Of a stretch of 64,000 nt of DNA, positions 10,475 through 21,276 are shown in pieces. How positions within the stretch are numbered: position 1 is the first letter of the stretch; each line of letters starts with the position of its first letter. The stretch covers positions 124,001 to 188,000 of the forward strand of contig ML991799.1 in NCBI GenBank assembly GCA_010094025.1, written 5' to 3'. Under the pieces are notes generated by a model. It did not search any database. It was not told the DNA's origin and saw nothing but the letters and a program-made list of their open reading frames with translations. A program made the position numbers and the translations under genes. The DNA is from Viridothelium virens. Lineage: Eukaryota > Ascomycota > Dothideomycetes > Trypetheliales > Trypetheliaceae.

Positions 10475-13400
10475 GGTGATCAGGATGAGTTGTCCAGGGC
10501 GACAAAGGATTAGAAGAATCGCAAGAGTGGATGTGCGGAGAACGATATTTTATACAAGATTCAGGGGGTTTAGCGAGTGAAAGAAGACCTCTTCAGGAAA
10601 GCCGACTATAGTGACTGAGAGGCTCGTCACAGCTAGAGGCTGGTGACGATGAAAAGACGGCACTGACAGAGGCAGGGGGGAGGGCAGACGAAAAGTCTTG
10701 CACCTTTTGGGGTGAACGACAGACTGAAAGGTGAACTGTAGGGAGAGTAAGTTCGACACCTACCAGGGCCAGCAGATAGTTATAAAGAGAATTTACGGGA
10801 GCCAAGGTTTAGATCTGGGCGTAGCGGCTTGTCTGGTTACTTTGGTCTAGAAACTCACCAACAAGAGGCATACGTGCGAACTGGGAAGAGAGGCACACCT
10901 GGACACACCCAGGTCCACTGCGACGCTCCTGGGTGCCGATAAAGCTTTGCGGCGGGTACCCAAAGCAGACGACAGCTTGACAAAAGTGCGCAAGCGCTAT
11001 GCACGAGCCCGAGAGATTCGCGCGTCTGTACAGGGGATTTCTCCAGAGATGCATGCCGTTCAAAGCGAAGCTATTGGTCTTGTCCGTGTCAGGAACAGTG
11101 CCAAAATTTCAATAGCTGCTTGGAGAGACCAGGGGCACGACCAGGGGCAACCCCCACCGCTTGCCGTCAAGGATCATAAACACGATACCGATTAAAACTC
11201 TACGAAGCCGACGGGCCTCACCGCGGCTAGATGGCGGATCTCAAATTGATGACTGCTGGTCGGTTCCGGATGATGATTGTGGGCGACGGACATGGTGGAA
11301 GCATCTGGGCAACAGTCTCACAGCAGTCGAGTTTTCATATTGTTGAGCTGGCACGGCTCCCATGTTTATCCGGCTCCTACACCTCTCGGAAGGACGTTGG
11401 GCCAACCATCTATCGCGCCTTCCCTCCCGATTCGTATCTCAACACGGATTAAGCTCATTAAACAAACCGCGGACGCTACATACTTGGCGCGAAGAGCAAA
11501 TCTGCTGGTGGAGCTGCTGTCTCTGAGGCGTCTTTGATTCCAGTTGAATGTAAAGTCCGCTCTTGCTTCGGTGATGGCGACTTGCATCCAGGCCACCGCT
11601 GGCACAGTCGACCATGGCCCGTCCGGGACCCCGGTTGACTATCGTGAGCGTGGAACACGCCAAGAGGGTTCGTCGTTGGAGTTGAGGGATCTGCCAGCAG
11701 CCGCTCCCCGAGTACCCCAAAGGTAGGAGGTTTCTGCGAGCTTGGACGCGGCGGAAGACTACTGCATTGGGCCAAAGATACCTGGTCAAGCGGCAGATGT
11801 TCGCTGCTAATTCTGGGGGCGGCATGTCACAATGGCCCATGCCCACGAGGCAGCTCCGCAGCTCTGCAGTAGATGCATGCAGAGATTTTTGTCATGAACG
11901 AGCTGTCATTAGCTGTCAAATTCCTATCAGTACACCACCTCGTGATAGCAAGCCGTCATGTGCCGTCCTTCCAAGAGGAGGACCGCATTTCTGGGAGGCA
12001 GATCATCGATATCATCGAACAAGTAGACATGGAGGGTGTCATTAGGCGCCAATGTTTCGTTTTTGCCAAGAGTTGAAACGCGGGACGATCATTTTACTCG
12101 TCGCAGCGGCACGGCATAAGAAACAGGTGGGAAGAGCACGTAGGCATGCTGGTCCTAGCCTGGTGCTTGTATCCTCCACCTAGGGCGAAAGCTCGCAGAC
12201 TTCCCTGGCAGTTGTTCTCACTCAGATCATAACGGACAATTGTAAGGGCGTCGCGTAAGTGTTCTCTGCAAAGTGCACAGCTGTTTGCTCATCGCATGAA
12301 GAGCTCATGTGCGATGAACAATATTCCGAGCGATGTGAGTGTGCAGCACTTGCGCATCTGCAATGTGCACTGTACTATTTTTACGGTAAGCAATACGCTA
12401 TTCCCATTAGCCCGCTTACGCCACAGGTGCCACGCTCCAGGAACCCGTCTTGGTGCCGCCGTTAGGCCGCCAAAAGCAAAAAAAACTTAGAGTTTTGTCG
12501 GCTGTATCCCGGCGTCACATTGCCCGACGCTCGCTTTAGCGAATGATCGACTCCTGTGGCAAGAGCAAGCTTGAAGCCACCCAATCAGCCACTCCCGTAT
12601 GTATCAATTCATGCCATCGTCTGAGGACCGCCCGGCAGCAATGTCCACCTGCGCTTAGTACAACAGTACATGGATGAAAGGAGGTGAGCGTCAGATACTT
12701 GAGTCAGGCATGGAAGAACAATCACCACAACGATGACGGCGGGACGAGCAGGATCATGGGCCTTCCCGCCGATAAGCTGAGCCTGCAAAGACCGTGCAAG
12801 ATGCAATGTTCTGATGTTCGGCGTGGGATGTCAGTGCTGCCACGTTGAGGCTCGAACCTTACCCTATCCGCCATGATATCGACTGAAAGGAGTCTGTTTT
12901 TGGCCAGTCTGCCATTCTAGGGGAGTGCAGTCTCATCGAGCCTAGCCCAGGGCATGCCCTGTACTTCATGGCTACGCTTTTCCGAAAATTTGAAAATTTA
13001 CGCACATCAGCGGCGCGGCCCTAGGGCTTCGCTCCACCGACCCCGTCCGAACTCATAAAATCGGAGCCTGGTGGGCCATCAAGATAAACTTCAAATCACT
13101 TGCTGGTCGCTTCCACGAATCTGGGCCCAGGCGCAATTCCAGACACTCCGCTTCCTTCAGATCAAGATCGCGAAACACAAAACAGGCCGGCGGGTCCTAG
13201 CTTCTCGATCTACCCTGGTGCCTGGGTCGCTGCCTCAGATTTATCGAGACCACCAAGCCCCGAAATTGAGATAAGTGTTTCTGTGTAGCCTCCCACGTTC
13301 TCGTCGTCCTGACGGGCCGCTGGTTCTCGCGTAACACATCCCAAAAAGCAAATGACAAGCCACCTGGTACGCTCTGCTTTGAGCCTCGGTAAATCATAGC

Positions 13401-13866
13401 CCCCTTTGATCTAGTCGTGCGAGATCGCTCCTGATCCTAGCAGAAGTATTTTGAACGATATGTTGATCGTAAGGCGGCCGAATTCTTGATTACGTGCAAC
13501 TTCTTGAATTTGATAGGATTTTCCTGTTTTCTCTCGTCAGCCTTTGCTTTCTAGTAGTAAGGCATTTACAAGGATCCATGTCTATGCATTAGTCTGTACA
13601 AGCGTGCATACTCGGTCAATAATACTGCCTTAGTAGAGCAGCAGTCATAATTTCATCTGGTATAAGGCACATGCAAAGCTACTGCACTCTGTGTGAGAAT
13701 GCGATACTCGACTGTTCCGACCTTCCGAGAAGGTCGTTTGTCTATTCTTGGAAAACGCTCTCTTCTAGTAGATTTTGCACCGAAAACGTAGCCGAAGTTC
13801 TCGACCATAATTTAGTTATTTATTTTTGACTCTAGAATAGGGACGGGTATATACATGCTTAATTTG
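10475..13866. other. 3.4 kb stretch with no recognisable gene
   Basis: Many short open frames on both strands, none with a known motif, consistent codon pattern or phase-compatible partners that I could find. The right part near 10475-10800 is pyrimidine/purine biased and is likely the glycosyltransferase promoter and 5' UTR; the left part near 13440-13866 is AT-richer and probably holds the HUT1 3' region. No terminal repeats, coding remnants of transposases or long tandem repeats were seen. A long regulatory region, an RNA gene or a lost gene are all possible. Confidence 0.4.
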
Positions 13867-15210
13867 TCACGATATCTTCTTGCTCCCTGGGAGTTTTGCC
13901 TTTTCCTTTGCGGCTTTTTCACGGCGTTGGATGACTCCCTCGGCTCCAATGCCCCCAAAAACGAGTGCAACTCCAAGCCACTGCATGCCACTCAATCTAT
14001 GCCCAAAAGATATGACCGATAGGATCATAGTCATCATCTTTCTTGTTACTGTGACTGTGACCAGTAACAGGGAAGAGAACCTTGACAATGTGTAGACTAC
14101 GACTGGGCATTAGTGACCAAAAATGGGTCAACACGCAATGGACGTAAACTCACAGATGAATAATTGCCCAAACGCCCCACATGCTGCAAAACCGAGTACG
14201 TCCCATCCCACAGATGGATGCCTCTGCAGAAACGCCCAGGCCTGATTAAACTCCCCCTGGCCGGCCTGGAGATCCAGGCCCAACCACGAGCCTAGACCTG
14301 AGCCAGCCAGGAATGGACTCACAAACAGCCACCCCACCGTCAACGCTGTGCTCAAGGTGTTCTGTGCCACCATCATCTGCTGTCCGGTATACGGTCTAAA
14401 CGTCCCAAAGATATAATCCTGCGTGCTATTTGTGAGGCCATCGAACAGCAAATTGATGCTGAGCAAGAACAAGCCCCAGAGGCTACTGCCCCCTTCCCTG
14501 CCCTTCTTCTTGGACGATGTGGGTTGATGGAGTGTAAAGACTGCCACGCCAGCGGTCACCAGTGCCACAACGGCGTACTTGTACAGCGGATACCGTTTAC
14601 GGAAGACCGAGACGTGGAGCGCCATGACTGGTAGGAGCTTGCAGGATTTGGCGAGAATGAAGGTGATGTAGTCGACATGTTTGAGCGATGCGTATCCGAA
14701 CGGCGAAGCAAGGGACGAGACTATGGCGACGAGGAAGAGAGGATAGAAGATATTACGAGTAGGGAAGACGGGCGGCGCAGGTTTGTTGGAGCGGTATGCT
14801 GTGACTTGAAGGTATGCGTAGCCTGCGATTGCTGCGAGAGAGGACTGTACGGTGTTTAGGAAGATGGAAAATGTGAATCTTTCCGAAGCACTCGGTGGCC
14901 CATAGCTTGTAGTGGTAATGCGCTCTTGTAGAAATGCCCATGAGAGACTTGTATGCCGTCAGCAAAAGGAAGATATCCGCCGGAAAGTTTTATCTTACAA
15001 TGACATGTAGATCCCTCCAACACATATGACCAGTTCTGTAAAGCTCCCCTGGGTGATTGCTGAGGCTGGTGACTCTGTCTTGACATGTCCATTGGCGAAC
15101 GCATTGGCATCTCCCTTCACAGACCCCTTTGCAACTCCATTTGCTGTATCATCGCGGTGCTCGGAATGGATTGCTCTTCGTTGCGGTGTCGTCTGTTTTG
15201 TTCGACTCAT
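13867..15210 (-). CDS. HUT1: UDP-galactose transporter homologue of the ER (HUT1 / SLC35B1 family)
   Basis: Three exons join in phase: 15210-14999, 14947-14154 and 14096-13867, 411 residues. A hydrophilic N-terminus of about 55 residues precedes roughly ten membrane segments. Family signatures include ICVGGIYMSF...WAFLQERITTTSYG, KSCKLLPVM, KYAVVALVTAGVAVFT, LLFDGLTNSTQDYIF and the closing block LVTVTVTRKMMTMILSVI. The C-terminus is GSKKIS, a dilysine KKxx signal, which in yeast and animals retrieves membrane proteins to the ER. The family exchanges UDP-galactose/UDP-glucose (in animals also ATP/ADP) across the ER membrane for glycosylation and folding. Introns use GTAAGA/AAG and GTGAGT/TAG. 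Confidence 0.95.
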
Positions 15211-15861
15211 CGTAAATATAGAAGTGAAAGATAAAAAAGGCGAAAATCAGGTATATTGCATTTAGAGAGACAGGTATTGTCACCCTAGATTAACCAGAAA
15301 AGAGCGTTGCGGTCGGCCTCGAAACCATTTGCGGATTTAAAGAAAATGGAAATCTGGCATCCGCGCCAGGACCCTGCATGAGGTCAGCAGTGGAGTGCAC
15401 TTCCACCTGGACACCCCTGGTGCCCGCTGGTGTTATGGTAAATGCCTGAATGATACACTTTTCTTTAGGCAAAATCCTAAGCTTCTCGATCGCAGAGATC
15501 ACAGACGTACTGGCAACATTTACAATCGGGTAAAGTAATATAACTTGGTGAATTGCCTGTAGTCTTGCCCTACCACTCTCTTAATATTCAATGCTCTTCA
15601 ATACGAACCCGTATTTGGAGTACTGCAGAGTTTTCAAGAGGCATGCTAATTTCTCAGACCTACTCGAGATCTATCCTGTAAAGTTGTGCAATGATTTACA
15701 TGGTCGAAAACCTTGTATCTATCCAGGTACCTGTTCATGGAAAGCAAAGGGTATCTGCCCAGGCCAAGCTAACTCCAATCTAAAGCCCAGATAACTCGCA
15801 CGAAACTTCTCATCAAATCACTGGCACATTCGCAATCAGATGAATGTCCTGGGGTCCTACC
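15211..15861. other. Intergenic between RPC1 and HUT1; one weak open frame
   Basis: On the minus strand an uninterrupted frame runs from about 15560 to 15290. It could code NVASTSVISAIEKLRILPK and onward, and a CTACAG acceptor-like site precedes it near 15555. I found no upstream exon that starts it, so I do not call it a gene. The remainder is the HUT1 promoter and the RPC1 3' region. Confidence 0.35.
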
Positions 15862-18800
15862 TTATGCATGAGCTTTGAAGGACTCTTCAAATAGCAGCCC
15901 CCTCCTCTTGAAATCGTCTTCTTCCAGCTTCAACTCCCTCACTACATTCATCGCCCCCGTCCCCACACCCATAGTTTGACCCATTATAATACACTCACTG
16001 ACTCCTTCGATCCTATCCCGGGCATTGTGGAAAGCCGCATCAAAAAGATGATCAGGCGTCTTCTCAAAGCTTGCCTGGTGGAAGACACTCTTTCCCATCT
16101 TAGCCAAGCCAAACCGTGTGATTCCAAGGACGTCCCCCTTGTATGTCATCACATCCGCCAAGAGCTGCATGTGGCGTGGATCGATATCCATAGACCCCAT
16201 AACGGAGCCGATTTCGTCGATGATCGTCTTGCGCGCTGCCTCGATCCCAAGCACGGCTTGGACTTCCTTGACGGAGTTGGTTCTGCTCCGGCGGCCGTTG
16301 ACTCCTTCGGTAGTCATACACGCTTTCAAGCCGTACCCCTCGACGAGGAGACTGATCTCTTCATATCCTTCTTTATTCGGTTTGTCGTCCTTTCTGATGA
16401 TGGCGCGGCTGGCTTCGGGATAACCTCGAATGACGATGTTGGGGATGATGCGCAGGAGATTCTGCATCTTGATGAACTCTTCTTCAGGTTCACGCTTGGC
16501 GGGGCGAGATCGCGACTTCGTGTCAACATCACCGGGCAGGAAGAGTCGTAGCGTATTCGTCCTCCAACGCATGTCAAAATATTTGACGTCCATTTTAAGC
16601 CCTCTCGTTCTAACGATTGCTCGTTGAATGTCCCTTAGGTTTACGTCCAATCCCAGACGTTGAATTAGATCCGTATCAATACGAAGCTGTATGTAGCCGC
16701 CCTCGGGCTGCCAGACTTCCTCGATGTAGGACATGATATCTCGTAAGTAAGTCTTTTCAATCTTTGCTTTGGCGAAGCGCGCAGCTCTTTCCTCCTTGTT
16801 GTTATCGAGTACGCATGTGATGACAGGCGTGCTAATAGTTTTTGATGCGTTGATGATTTCTTTGATGCGAGGAACACCCTGGGTTATGCTCATACCTGCG
16901 ACACCAGCAAAGTGGAACGTTTTCAGAGTCATCTGGGTGCCGGGTTCTCCAATGGACTGCGCACCCACTGCACCGACGGCGTGACCGGGTTGCACCTTGG
17001 ACTTTTCGTACTTCGTGAGGCACAGACGGAGAAACTCGGCCAAAGCTTCCTTGGATATCTTCGCCACGGAATTTGCAATGTGCCGCATGGGAGCATCATC
17101 CTCAGCATGATTCTGGGAAGCGTGGGTACCAGAATCGAGGCCTACAGCTCGACGCAACCGCGCAAGACGATCAGCTTTCATTTCGACGAAGGTCCCGATC
17201 TCATCTAAAAATCCTCGAGCGCTTTCAAATTGATCAGTGTTGAATTCATCCTGATCATAGTATTCAAGGCTGGCGCCCCGAAACGACATCCGCTTTAGCT
17301 TAGCCTTTTCGGTGTCGAGTCCCGCTGTTATCTGTTGCTTGACCTCCAAAGGCAGAAGCCCCGGATGCGTGTTACTCCAAGTTGACGCAATGGCATGCAT
17401 GAAAGTGCGCTCAAAATTGACAGGTTTTGCTTTGCCCTCCATGTCCACTGGATCCAGCTTGTCATCGCCATATTGGAACTGAACAATGCCTGCAGACGAG
17501 TTCCTGACCGTGTGATCATACTGAGCTGAGAGATCTTCGAGCGTCTTCATCAGTCGGCGAGACATGTATCCCGTTTCTGCGGTCTTCACAGCTGTGTCGA
17601 CAAGACCTTCACGACCCGACATGGCATGGAAAATGAATTCTGGGGGAGTTAGCCCCGAGAAAAAGCTATTTGCGACGAAACCTTTAGCGGGTGGCCTCTT
17701 TGATCCCTTTGGGAAATGAGGAAGAGTGCGGTCCTCGAATCCATCCATGACACGTCTCCCACTTATAATTTGTTGTCCTACAGCAGCGACCATTTGTGCG
17801 ACGTTGATATTTGACCCTTTCGCGCCACATTTAGCCATGATTAATGGAGCGTTCCTTCGATCCAGCTCCTCCAGACATTGGGCTCCAGCAGACTCACGCA
17901 CGGCGCTCAAGATGCCCGAGATTTTATTCTCCAGCGTTGTGTCTATATCGCACCCAGCATCTCGCGCGAGTTTCGATGCTCTGAACTCACTGAGGAGCTT
18001 ATCACACTTGACCTCAGCCTCTTGCATGAGACCTTCTTTCCGCTTTGAAAGCTGGGTAGTTGGCCATACGTCGTCAATGCCTATCGAGAATCCCCGGTCT
18101 GTAAGCCATCTCGCCGAGAGTTTCGCAAGCCGATTCATCGCTTGCACGGCATAATCAGGCCCAAAATCACGCAACAAAACGTAGAACACAGAGTCCTTTT
18201 TACCGTCGCCAATGGTTGCTTTGTCCATTACGCCACACATGACTTCGGAGTTCCTGATAACAAGGTAAGCATCGTCCTCGTTCATATCCGGCGAGATGTC
18301 TTTCACAGCCTTGTACTGCTTACAAGGAGCTTCCATGTTGACGAGGACTTTGGATTTCCGGTTTGGTCTCATTAGCACGTTCCATATCTGTTTGCCAGTC
18401 CAGAGTCTCTCTGGCTTCATGATCGCAGGTGCAGGAATCTCGATTGAAAGACGTTGTCTGGAATCGGGATCAAAAAAACTGTCGCCGTCGAACATGTAGC
18501 TACAAATTTGGCAGAAACTCCTTCGATCAAAGAATCTATCCCTGTTGGTGGACAGATAGGCTGTTGTGATAAAGTCTTGAATCGCCGCAATAATTGGAGC
18601 ACCATTTTTAGGCGTCGCCAAGTTGTATTTCACACCCATGAGCTCTTCAGCTTCTGCACGCGCTTCTTCTGTTTGAGGAACATGTAGATTCATCTCATCG
18701 CCGTCGAAATCCGCATTGTAGGGCGTGCATACGCATTCATTCAGGCGGAACGTTCTCCAAGGCCGGACTTTGACCTTGTGCGCTAGTATGCTGAGCTTAT

Positions 18801-20346
18801 GTAGCGACGGCTGTCGATTGAAGAGGACAATGTCTCCATCATCTATATGCCGTTCAACGACGTCTCCAACTTCAAGCTCGTTCGCATATCTTTCCAACAT
18901 GTTGTACCCTCCTAGTTTTGAGAGTATTCCCAGCATTCTCTGCTGACCATCCTTCTTCTGAATATATTTTGCGCCAGGATGACGTTTTCCTCCTCGTCTG
19001 ATGCAAACCCGCAATTTTTCAATGTTATGTCGAGTCACCTTTTCCGGATATGAAAGTTTGATTGCTACTCTTCTTGGTATTCCTACCTCGTCGATGCTTA
19101 AGTTCGGATCAGGGGAGATGACGGTTCGTCCTGAAAAATCCACACGCTTCCCAGAAAGGTTCTGACGGAATCTGCCTTGCTTGCCTTTCAATCGCTGGTT
19201 GAAGCCCCGCGAAGACTTCGCGAAGCTTCCTTGCTGGATTGGCGAAATACTGCCGTCGATGTAGGTCGCCAGCTGCAGTTGCATAAAATCCCACTGCTCC
19301 ATGATGGTCTGTATTGGTTGACCCTTCTTCAACCCAATCTTGATGATGTTGTTAGTCTGTAGGATGTCTCCCAATTTATTTGTAATATCGTCTTCTGTGC
19401 TGGCTGTGTCCTGTTGAACGGAAGGCCGGATACAGACAGGCGGTGCTGGCACATACTGCCAGATGAACATTTCCGGTCTTCCATCAACAGGGTCCATACC
19501 AAGTAGCTCACAATCGTTGGCCGGTATCCTTCGAAAGATATTCAACACCTTGAGGGGATTCAGATCGTCGACGGCTTTCTTCATGTGTCGGTCCAATTCC
19601 GAATTGCCAGCCCGGGCTTCCTCAAAGGATTTGTCAAATTCTAATTTGCTAGGCGGAGGTTCCTTTGACTTTGCCTGAGAGGCAGTGTATGCACGGAATT
19701 TGTCATGAACGATCTTGAGAGCGTGTTGAGGTACTTTGCGGATAACACCGTTGACTGTTCCGCAATAAGGACATGCCTTGCTCTTTTTGCACTCGGTTGT
19801 CACTCTGCGAAGGATCATCTTGCGTTGGAGGCTATCTAGATTCGGCCGTCGCAACTGCCGGAGGTAGTTCCTTCGAGCATCCTCAGGTAACAGGACCCAA
19901 GAACAGGCCTGGCAAAGTCATTTCAAGCTGCCTGTGGACGGTGATCAATCATACCTTGCAAACGTCTTGCAGAATCTCGACGATGTTGCCAAAGTATCCA
20001 ACATGGTATACTGGAAGGGCAAGCTGGACTCGACCGAAATGACCGTTACATTGATTCAGATTTCCGCCACAAGTTTCGCAGAGCGCGTCCCGTCTAGCAG
20101 AGATGCCCATCCGAGCATCGTTAGGTCCATTTTTGGTCAAATGCCTCTCAGAGCCAACGGCTGCAAGATCATAGATGTTTCGATCATTGACCTCTAGCAC
20201 AGACTGCTTTACAATCTCTTGTTTGGAGCTGCCGTAGCCGTAAGTAAGGTATCGAGGATGGGAAAAGCGTTGACCTACAGTACGCCAAATCGAAGCTCCT
20301 TTATCCGTTTGGGTACTTCATGGCGGACCTGCTCTTTTGTCGCCAT
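15862..20346 (-). CDS. RPC1: DNA-directed RNA polymerase III largest subunit (RPC1/RPC160)
   Basis: Three exons join in phase: 20346-20279, 20228-19955 and 19908-15862, 1462 residues, the same size as yeast Rpc160. The start gives MATKEQVRHEVPKRIKELRFGVLS, a typical Pol III N-terminus. The clamp zinc-site CETCGGNLNQCNGHFG, the second zinc pair CKKSKACPYCG, the catalytic NADFDGDEMN (about residue 515) that binds the active-site magnesium, the funnel and bridge/trigger segments (AVGAQSIGEPGTQMTLKTFH) and the C-terminal VMGSMDIDPRHM...GVGTGA block are all present. There is no heptad-repeat tail, which excludes Pol II. It makes the catalytic core of Pol III, which transcribes tRNA, 5S rRNA and U6. 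All introns sit near the 5' end. Confidence 0.98.
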
Positions 20347-21276
20347 CGTGAAACTTTGGCAGCCGTCTTCTTATTGAGGGATTCTACATGAGCTCAGGCA
20401 AGGGCAAGCGCATCTTTTCATCTGTTGCGTTCTGATTTTCCAGTCCTCGGACCAATTTTTCAGGCACTGAGTGAGTCGGCGGAATAGCTATGGTGACTGA
20501 TCTCCGCGTATAGACGTCTAGCGCACACACATCTGAGCGGTGATTCACACAGCCATGACAGCGTGTGTTCATAGAAAGAATCCGTGACGAAGACCGAAGA
20601 TTAACCATGGTCCCACTCTCGAGCCGGGTCCTCCGAGAGTCACCTGAGGAGCACGAGTACCTGCTCTTACCTTTAAAGCCTGTGTGAGCCCCACCTTCCT
20701 GGTTGGGGCGGTTTCCTGGCTTCGGGATCCCTACACCTGTGTCACTCCACGACCGTGCCTCCGTCCACTCACCTCGCCTCCGTCCAAGTATCAGCTTCTT
20801 GTCTTCCACCAGGTAGAGCATGACCTCGCTGTATAGATCCGACTCGAAACTCGAGCAACGTCGACAAACTTCTCGTCTAGCGGCCTTCCTTTGGTGTCGC
20901 CCGACCTCTACCAACGGTTCCGAGTGAGGGGCCTTTGGATCACGAATCCAGGCAGCCGGTCTTAGGCTCCCACAACTTCCCCCTCCTCTGTACTTCTTCC
21001 CCATCACTTCCAACGCCTTTCGACAATACGAAGAGAGCATCACGAACTGCTACTCACCAGTCGATTTCGCGGATATATCTCCCTCCTTTCCGGTCAGCAA
21101 CTTCACAGCACCAGCAGCAGTACCTGTTCCGTGCTTTCCAGCTTCAGCCTTACCGGTGCTAGCTGCAGCATCTCAGAGCCACAAGGCAGGACTTGCGGAG
21201 CCCTTTGTCCTTGGTAATATTTCGTCTTCTCGAACTTAGTCTCTCTTCGATAACCGCTGGTCATCTTACCTCCGAT
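20347..21276. promoter_or_regulatory. Divergent promoter region of RPC1 and the FHA gene
   Basis: 930 bp between two divergent start codons. From about 20935 to 21240 the plus strand is rich in C and T, typical of the 5' UTR and core promoter of fungal genes, and fits the FHA gene. A minus-strand open frame of 219 codons at 20384-21043 has Arg/Ser/Gly-rich composition without motifs and looks like chance. Confidence 0.45.

Noticed and set aside
12843-12862. T-loop-like GGTTCGAGCC on the minus strand
   Set aside because: The flanking bases cannot form a T stem or acceptor stem, so no tRNA is supported.
15290-15560. Minus-strand frame with acceptor-like site
   Set aside because: No start codon or upstream exon that gives a complete gene.
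20384-21043. Minus-strand open frame of 219 codons
   Set aside because: Arg/Ser/Gly-rich without motif and lying in the CT-rich promoter region of the FHA gene; chance frame.
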